This document shows positions 60,301 through 64,000 of a stretch of 64,000 bases of DNA, piece after piece. Under the pieces are notes generated by a model. It was not told where the DNA came from, made no database searches, and saw only the letters and a list, made by a program, of their open reading frames with translations. This DNA is from Leptasterias polaris (lineage: Eukaryota > Echinodermata > Asteroidea > Forcipulatida > Asteriidae): assembly GCA_037783415.1 (NCBI GenBank), contig JAZGTN010000005.1:1736001-1800000 (forward strand), read 5' to 3'. A program made the position numbers and the translations under genes. How positions within the stretch are numbered: the stretch's first letter is position 1; every line of letters begins with the position of its first letter.

Positions 60301-63225
60301 TGGCCATCCACAAACTCATGGAGATCTACTGCAAGCTGGGACGAACAAGAACACCGTGTTCCAAGGAGCAAATCGACTCCCAATCTGAACCATTTTTTCT
60401 TTCCAAGGACGGCAACAAGATAAATAAAATTGCAGAAGAGCTTCAAAAGTAAGTTAAAAATGCATCCCCAGCAAAATAAACACTTATCTTTCGAGATGCA
60501 ATGAGTCCTATTGCTCTTACATGTACCTTTGTCATGGGTGGCTCCATAAATTCCAGTTGAGGAGAAGACTACAAGCAAAAATGCCTACGTCTTCAAGTGA
60601 TGATGATGATGATGTCAGCTAAATCCATTTTTGATACAGTAGAGAGAAAAGAAGAAGTTAATTAACCAATTTATTTAATAGTCCTAACCATCTGAATCTG
60701 TAACAAGTTCACAACGGGTGATGACGTTGGTACTAAAACTCAAGTTCACAAAACTCATCTTAGCTTTAGAAACACTCTCACTTCAGCAGAATGCAACGAA
60801 GAATTAATCTTTCTCAGTCCCCAATAAATTATCTTATATTGGTGTGTTCGACTGAATAAAGGGTGCTAAAATATCAATCGACTACCCCCCCCCCCCCCAC
60901 CCCAACACCATAAACATGTCACTGGATGATATTTAATATTTTGGGCTTTTACCATCAGACATAGGGCAGGAAGTGCAAACTGGAGGGTTTATACTTATTA
61001 AGGCATCCTGCAGATTGTTGAACTATTTACTACCGAAGGATGTAGAATGATTGAAGCTATTACTTTTTAAGCAGTATTTTGTATGCATAACTTATTATCT
61101 TATTTCTTTGTTTAGACTCTGGGATGCACAAAAACTACCAGGTAAATTCAACCCAAACATCATTAGGAAAACTGTGGCAACCTATGTAAGTATATCACCA
61201 TTGTGCTTTGTGCGCCATTTTGGCAGCACTGCGTTTCTCAATACAAGGCTATGGAGGCGAAGGCCCCTGTTGCCCCTGGTCTATGGCCTTGGTGTCCCTT
61301 CAGTAGATTCCCATAGACTTAACAGATTTTCCAACAGGCCCTTTAAAAAAAATTAATTTGCCGTGCCACTCCAGGCTTTTCATAGCCAGGGTATAGTAAA
61401 GAAAAGAGCAGTAAGTCAAAATACTCACATTGACATCACCTTAGCTTTGCAATGTGCACACAGCCGATGAGGTCCTTCAAACTTGTCAATCAACAACTAG
61501 CATCAGCTTTCCAAACATTGCCTTTGGTTCATAGTACAAACTGTAAATAAAGGAAACAAATAATTAAACAATATGTAACTGGTGGAAGTCATGCCTAGGG
61601 GTCTAGTTCATCGAGATCAAGTTCTAGTGCAGTTGGCAGCAGAGTTCGACGGTACCAGTCAGGGGCACGCCTGTTTTTGAGCAAGGCATTCTACCAATAA
61701 TTGCTTAATTCTTCTGGGATGAAGCAATACAGGCTTGTTGTGAGGTGCAAATTAAAGAACACTTATTGTTACATGAGAATGTTTGCCCCAGTGTTTCGTG
61801 CATGGTTGGCGGCAGATTTCTCCTCCTAAACCTAGAAACTATTGTTATTCAAAGTGTTAAAGCAATAAAATTAATAAATACAAGTGTATCAGACGAACCT
61901 TAAATATTATCATAAAACCACTGTAAATATCTACAAGTGATAACTTAAATTTTTGAGACACAATTTTCTAAGAAAAACCACTCTCGTTGCAGAGAATTGT
62001 GTGCTTTCAGATGACTTTCCTATTTTCAAATTTGTTGGTGGAAAATTACCTCTTCCTCTACAAATACATTCAAAGGGTGTTATTTCTAAAAATGTTTTAT
62101 AAAACCAACAGCTTTCCAGTGTTCATACCAAGTAAGTTTTTATGGTCATTAATTGATGAATTAATTACCAAAGGTGTACCATCCCTTTAAGACAGATACT
62201 GTGAAAAGTTAATTTAATAATTTCAATGAACTTACTTTAAGAGCCAAAGATCTGAAATGCCAGAGTCTGCCAAAGAAGAAATTGCAAAGCATATGAGTCA
62301 TGATAGAGAGACCCAGCTTCAGTACTACACGGCAAATGAAGTTCCAGAAGAGGCTGTAAGACGTTCACAAGCGATCAAATCATTGCTTCTGAAGGTAAGT
62401 CTGAAAAAGTATGAATAAAATTAACAAATGTTTAGTTGAGAAAAAACTTACATTGTCCAGGAGAAGCTGGCACGTACAAGAGTAGGCTATACATTTACGG
62501 TTTTACAATGTATTTATTTATGTATTTATTTACTTATTTCATGTCTTTTACCTGGGTAACCCGTTCACAAACAATTTGGTCTCCAACGGGGCCCCGAGTA
62601 TTATGTATGCAGTCAATGAGGGTGGCCTAACGAGTTCCAAGACAATTTTGTTTAATTTGGCAGAATTTCAGTGTCAAGGCAGTGTCAACACAGCCTAATA
62701 CTTCAATCTCTAAATTAACAAAAGCCTTTTAGATTCAACAATTTGTTTATTATAACATAAAATAAAATAATGCATCTGCATCCATCCTGTTAGTATTGTT
62801 TCTAATGGTTGCGATTTTTCACCTATTTCACCTGAAAAGAGTTTTTCAAGATGTGAATGAACACGCATGCTTATTCTGCAACATAGTATGAGTTGATTCA
62901 TAAGTTAATTTATTCAATTTATTTTGTAACCACCCTCAAAGTTCCCTATCATTACATGTTTTATTTATGATGGAACTGTTAGGAGATTAAACAAAAATAA
63001 ACAAGGTGATTTAAGGTATTTGAAAAAAAAGATACAAGTATTATAAAAACTACTGATGTGACCGTAGAAAGTGTCCCCTTCAATGTGTTTTATGTCTTAA
63101 TGACCTCAATTGCTTAAAATTGACAATATTACACAAAACATTAAAAGTGTTCATCTGTGCAATTTTTTAAACAGGCGACTCCTGTGCCAAGCACAAACCA
63201 ACTACCCATAAATGAGCCAAGAAAG
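34911..63225 (+). CDS. SAM / microexon-linker / zinc-finger / tyrosine-recombinase-like protein (partial at 3' end)
   Basis: Hand-assembled exons: 34911-35007, 35547-35619, 36280-36352 (SAM); 36844-36882 plus the array exons to 39328 (linker); 40077-40207, 42354-42459, 48035-48168, 48859-48946 (zinc fingers); 55890-55995, 56722-56887, 57468-57697, 58910-58981, 59278-59462, 60246-60448, 61116-61185, 62242-62394, 63175-63225. Every join keeps phase; about 949 codons are read before the window ends. The protein would combine a self-association domain, DNA-binding fingers and a recombinase-type catalytic fold, by inference a nuclear DNA-binding protein derived from a Crypton-like mobile element. 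It could still be an active element, or two adjacent genes split in the 7-kb intron before 55890; the ATG opening that exon leaves this possible. I know no named homologue. Confidence 0.6.
35871..36034 (-). mobile_element. MITE with GATCGATCCATTAAGCC-type ends, copy 2
   Basis: Reverse-orientation copy of the element at 25218-25376, sitting in the intron between SAM exons 2 and 3. Here both ends are preserved: ATCGATTCATTAAGCC on the left and GGCTTAATGGATCGG on the right. Confidence 0.8.
36388..36412. repeat. Poly-T tract
   Basis: About 22 consecutive T in the intron after SAM exon 3. It could be the tail of an inserted retroelement or a long polypyrimidine tract. Confidence 0.8.
36844..39328 (+). 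CDS. Pro/Gln-rich linker microexons of the large gene
   Basis: Fourteen short exons, all beginning and ending in phase 0 with AG/GT borders: 36844-36882 (13 codons); type A at 37009-37071, 37379-37441, 37748-37810, 38117-38179, 38486-38548 (21 codons, PQPLVDSRYIQRPAATVSVY + D); type B at 37192-37260, 37561-37629, 37930-37998, 38299-38367, 38668-38736 (23 codons, PQTAQSTSSRYPQRPAATGS + VCD); variants at 38855-38923, 39054-39122 and 39257-39328. The last one uses a GC donor. Type A and B share the R-Y-x-Q-R-P-A-A-T core, so they arose from one ancestral exon. Up to about 303 residues, predicted disordered and lacking any known domain. Introns are only ~118-120 bp. Confidence 0.75.
37072..38860 (+). 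repeat. Near-perfect 369-bp tandem array carrying paired exons
   Basis: Units starting at 37192, 37561, 37930, 38299 and 38668 (partial) are almost identical, exons and introns alike; the first unit has one extra A in an A run. Each unit holds one B exon, a 118-bp intron, one A exon and a 120-bp intron. Identity in introns means recent duplication or homogenisation, not selection on coding sequence alone. Copy number may be collapsed or variable. Confidence 0.9.
39452..39483 (+). pseudogene. Broken last microexon
   Basis: After a CTCACACAG acceptor it starts PQPAHLK like its neighbours but reaches a CCG|GTAAAT donor after 32 nt, which is not a multiple of three. Inclusion would shift the frame before the zinc-finger exon at 40077, so it is probably skipped. 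Confidence 0.5.
40077..42459 (+). CDS. Zinc-finger module 1 of the large gene
   Basis: Exon 40077-40207 encodes ECPLCSKRIKNIKQHLNKTH: Cys-x2-Cys-x9-His-x4-His, a compact C2H2-type finger, followed by NIKDNAIRHEIINSW. Exon 42354-42459 (phase 2 in, phase 0 out) gives a basic Ser/Gly-rich segment, GKPVQEHRQFTKDGR and onward. Fingers of this CPLC type are common at the N-terminal side of Crypton-like recombinase proteins in invertebrates, from general knowledge. The intron between the two exons holds the foldback insertion at 40436-41245, absent from module 2. Confidence 0.7.
40436..41245. mobile_element. Foldback element, AAAGGGACACGTTGCCTT family, long form
   Basis: AAAGGAACACGTTGCCTTAA at the left and GGCAACGTGTCCCTTTA at the right. 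The left part matches 18028 and 42603 (GGAGGTGTTCCTTAT, AACACCTTTAATGTG). It contains a perfect hairpin at about 41029-41074 built from CCGCCATTTATGGGAGTCAA and its complement. Confidence 0.8.
42110..42195 (-). repeat. tRNA-like SINE head remnant (module 1 intron)
   Basis: On the minus strand GTGTTGTGGCGGAATGGTCT then CTCACTGGACTCAAGTTCTG, an A-box-like head without its B-box. The homologous intron of module 2 keeps a longer copy at 48575-48670. Confidence 0.5.
43046..43583. mobile_element. 538-bp element with GGGTGCGTTCGATTAGCTTC inverted ends
   Basis: GGGTGCGTTCGATTAGCTTC with CCCGGGTCGACCC at the left; GGGTCGACCCAGGGAAGCTA with ATCGAACGCACCC at the right. The motif GTTCGATTAGCT/GTTCGAATAGCT also recurs subterminally. 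Compared with the unoccupied sequence at about 18436-18450 (GGTGAGTATAATATGG), it duplicated only ATA or TATA. No transposase. Confidence 0.85.
43668..44528. mobile_element. MULE-like element with 9-bp target duplication
   Basis: About 55-bp inverted ends: TAGTCTTGGCCCAAGACGTC then AGTGATCGATAGTGGATAGT at the left, the exact complement at the right ending GGGCCAAGACTA at 44528. Flanks both read GCAAATACG, and the equivalent site at 18515-18530 shows it unduplicated. A 9-bp duplication with long ends suits Mutator-like elements. The centre is itself palindromic (GAATTACCCAACTTGA / TCAAGTTGGGTAATTC). Confidence 0.8.
43724..44384 (+). mobile_element. 5'-truncated LINE fragment inside the MULE-like element
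   Basis: Reads RPAIEYASPVWFSGLTKKQL and LERLQKKAFRIILNYDYCM, the domain just after the reverse transcriptase in several non-LTR retrotransposons, then runs to a stop at about 44094. A T-rich 3' region follows, ending AATAAACCAATAAATAAA. The sequence GTTA flanks both sides (43720-43723 and 44385-44388), and removing the insert restores the MULE end exactly. Confidence 0.8.
44921..45002 (-). mobile_element. SINE head fragment
   Basis: Shares TGTCACGACTGGGACTCGAA, CCCACACTCTGCTGAACA and CGACAC with the head of the SINE at 3396-3833. Only the tRNA-like part remains, preceded by AATAATAAA. Confidence 0.75.
45003..47785. other. Intron sequence, nothing recognised
   Basis: AT-rich with T and A tracts, a CGGACAGACGGACGG patch near 47322, and a pair of inverted TTGGGAGAAGTGTTGG-like phrases near 45957 and 46065. 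Frames up to 118 codons (45491-45847 minus) lack motifs. Confidence 0.45.
48035..48946 (+). CDS. Zinc-finger module 2 of the large gene
   Basis: Exon 48035-48168 encodes ECPLCLKRIQELNKHLFRIH (Cys-x2-Cys-x9-His-x4-His again) and NIKDKAKRSDFIHIWKHG; exon 48859-48946 gives GKPKQKPRQLPKDGDPP and VRKVPRVAEGAVK. Phases (0, 2, 0) equal those of module 1, so tandem addition keeps the frame. Metal-binding residues are intact in both, and most changes lie outside them, which suggests both are still selected. Confidence 0.7.
48575..48670 (-). repeat. tRNA-like SINE head remnant (module 2 intron)
   Basis: On the minus strand: GTGTTGTGGCGTAGCGGTCT, CTGAACACAAGTTCTGGTAT, then GAATCCCAGTCTTGGCACC as the B-box side. 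It is at the position equivalent to 42110-42195, so it was inserted before the module duplication. Confidence 0.6.
49560..52760 (-). mobile_element. Degenerate DIRS-type retrotransposon
   Basis: DIRS elements encode reverse transcriptase, RNase H and a tyrosine recombinase in place of integrase. In transcription order on the minus strand: VGGRLRLFAETWG-like sequence near 52530; FFLTAKKSPREWCPILN (52300-52240), the reverse transcriptase entry; FYADEWL-like catalytic strip near 51940; NWSKECLSSAHLNV near 51490 (RNase H region); and the recombinase end (51025-50726) with SIRAMSTSWALLKHVSLHDI, QAAALKTASSIASCYLKDV. The usual His before the recombinase Arg reads Gly. Frames break at least four times, so it is inactive. 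The terminal repeats were not delimited; the 3' limit near 49560 is a guess. Confidence 0.75.
52823..53044 (-). CDS. Unrecognised open frame upstream of the DIRS remnant
   Basis: A 73-codon frame, MEQFFRISMLAESVRRVKVD then TVFLPSDGARSCLQVISRLV and an acidic end, shows balanced composition unlike random frames here. It lies just 5' of the DIRS pol region in the same orientation, so it may be part of that element's first ORF, or an exon of an unrelated gene. No motif recognised. Confidence 0.3.
   Translation of the reverse strand: MEQFFRISMLAESVRRVKVDTVFLPSDGARSCLQVISRLVCTEKFNYRLQELMEDEAKHIEATENINHRGISL
53409..53560. mobile_element. Possible pogo/Tigger-like transposon end
   Basis: TA followed by CAGTCGACTAATACGAGACG, then repeated ATACGAG phrases up to about 53545. 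The TA-CAGTCGAC start resembles pogo-type ends. No opposite end or transposase seen. Confidence 0.35.
53846..53892 (+). repeat. Interstitial telomeric repeat (TTAGGG)
   Basis: One TAGGG and seven perfect TTAGGG units. This is the telomere motif of echinoderms and vertebrates. The block is short, perfect and internal. Confidence 0.95.
54250..54510 (+). other. Unrecognised open frame, possible exon
   Basis: After a T-rich tract and TTTCCAG (54296-54302) the frame reads GAFKYFDNSCKKQL, LRPYCRECQSSHVTPQVYL, HHRRAFYLGSRKF and stops near 54508. Cys and His pairs give it a protein-like look, but no family or splice partner was found. Confidence 0.3.
54511..55885. other. Intron sequence, nothing recognised
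   Basis: Mixed composition with no exon supported in phase with the large gene. The GAGGGCGCTGTGGTAC phrase near 55266 also occurs reversed near 49460, perhaps a shared repeat. Confidence 0.4.
55890..63225 (+). CDS. Tyrosine-recombinase-like region of the large gene
   Basis: Nine exons, about 412 residues. Basic start (KARAQQKKAVKRNEKK), then a helical core-binding-like domain (NTLLVMFEDHLALRAGNNTN, QVQYMTVLSKLCNFLDKSP, SFMSKTASEAKRLAS). The catalytic-type domain follows: LRNSLMALLILQGAPRSC with the box I Arg, VRKHKTFSAFGS with the strand Lys, FNPNIIRKTVATY (box II Arg, with Asn where His is usual), and EIAKHMSHDRETQLQYYT. The second Tyr is nine residues after the last His, the spacing of the nucleophile in tyrosine recombinases. 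The last exon, 63175-63225, is another 17-codon Pro-rich microexon. Catalytic residues mostly present, all frames open. Crypton-like origin is inferred from HKT and the exon-rich layout. Confidence 0.65.
57860..58610 (-). mobile_element. Decayed LINE C-terminal remnant
   Basis: On the minus strand: LKRETEGLITGGQD near 58420, RRPDVVVLDKTKKMCHFIEI near 58090, IALPGEG, then VVCVVVGALGTIPKLWDLAR near 57920. These are in the order seen in the C-terminal part of many invertebrate non-LTR retrotransposons (TEALI-AAQ, RPDIVV, PVVIGALG blocks). Several stops and frameshifts. It lies in the 1.2-kb intron between two recombinase exons. Confidence 0.65.
60885..60898. repeat. Poly-C tract
   Basis: Fourteen C in the intron between recombinase exons K (60246-60448) and L (61116-61185). 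Confidence 0.85.
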
Positions 63226-64000
63226 GTAAGCGATATTGTTGTTTTGCATCTCAGCAGTAGAATGGGACATAATGTTTTCCTTTCTTGTAGTAACTCGTCA
63301 AGCTCGATCTTTGTCTTAAATATTTGTAAAGGGGTATTTCAAATTATTCTTACTGTATCCCATACGTGCTACCCCTTTGAAATATCTAAACAAGTAGCCC
63401 TTCCCGTTTCTGTAAGTCCATATCCCATTAGATTATCTTTTGGTATTTTGAAGGTCTTTGCCTACAATACATGATAGGGACCCCTTCAAAATGTTTTTTA
63501 AAGCCACTCTTATTTTTGGAAGGGGTTGACTTTCTACTGGTAGGCCTGCAACCTTCAGTTTCCATTTACATATTATTGTCCTGTTGGCGTGCTACTGCAG
63601 AAGCTCCTTCATTTTGAAATTTACAATTTTCCATTTCATTTCTTTAACAAGATGATTCTGCTTTTGACCCACCTGATAATGATTCTTTATAGCTGATTAG
63701 TTAAAGCTGATTATAGAATGACAGCCACTGAACCCATTGTTTTTTACCAGAATCGGTCTAGGGTAGTTTCGTTGCAGTTTTTTTTGTTTTTTTTTCCCCG
63801 TTAAAGTGGAGCTATATACAGCCCCATTTATTTCATTCCTCGCACGAATAACAAAAATACAGTTTTACTTGAACAAGAAACAAATTAACAACAATTTATG
63901 ATAATAATAAAAATAGTGCTTATTAAATGAAGCGAAAATGAAACAATGAACTAACAGGTTCTACAATGTATCTAGAAACAAAATCGTAATAGTGATCATC
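63226..64000 (+). other. Intron continuing past the window edge
   Basis: Follows the AAG|GTAAGC donor at 63225. AT-rich, with a T-rich run at 63778-63796. No further in-phase exon found. Confidence 0.5.

Overview
This is eukaryotic DNA from an animal nuclear genome. Coding sequence comes in short exons with GT-AG borders, introns are short to long, and there are no bacterial-type operons. Dispersed foldback elements, tRNA-headed SINEs, L2-like LINEs, a DIRS element, a Ty3/Gypsy remnant and a vertebrate-type (TTAGGG)n tract point to a marine invertebrate deuterostome. I think an echinoderm, perhaps a sea star, is most likely; this is inference, because no marker gene is present.

Main result: one plus-strand gene can be assembled by hand from 34911 to 63225 and runs off the right edge. 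All joins are phase-compatible. It encodes an N-terminal SAM domain (3 exons), a low-complexity linker made of about 14 very short phase-0 exons, two C2H2-type zinc-finger modules (2 exons each), and a tyrosine-recombinase-like region (9 exons) with Arg, HKT, IIRK, MSH and Tyr-Tyr motifs like Crypton-type recombinases. The linker exons lie in a near-perfect 369-bp tandem array in which each unit carries two exons with intact splice sites. A second, shorter and partly decayed SAM paralogue lies at 7963-15071, sharing its upstream block and intron sequence.

Layout: 1-7.8 kb is repeat-rich and gene-poor (SINE, a MITE, dispersed repeats, Gypsy integrase remnant). 7.9-15.1 kb is SAM paralogue 1. 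15.9-20.6 kb holds several foldback elements. 20.6-23.1 kb is a minus-strand broken gene of a multi-copy PIN-nuclease-like family. 26.7-27.6 kb is a minus-strand L2-like LINE. 27.9-33.4 kb is a 5.5-kb nested foldback element that contains a 2.7-kb terminal-inverted-repeat element with candidate small exons. 34.9-63.2 kb is the SAM/zinc-finger/recombinase gene. Its introns hold many later insertions: a four-level nest at 42.6-44.9 kb, a DIRS element at 49.6-52.7 kb, a possible pogo-like end, an interstitial telomere tract, and LINE debris at 57.9-58.6 kb.

The two SAM loci and the duplicated zinc-finger exons show that this region grew by repeated local duplication. The mobile elements inserted since then allow those duplications to be ordered relative to one another. 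All family assignments come from reading motifs by eye; no search was run.
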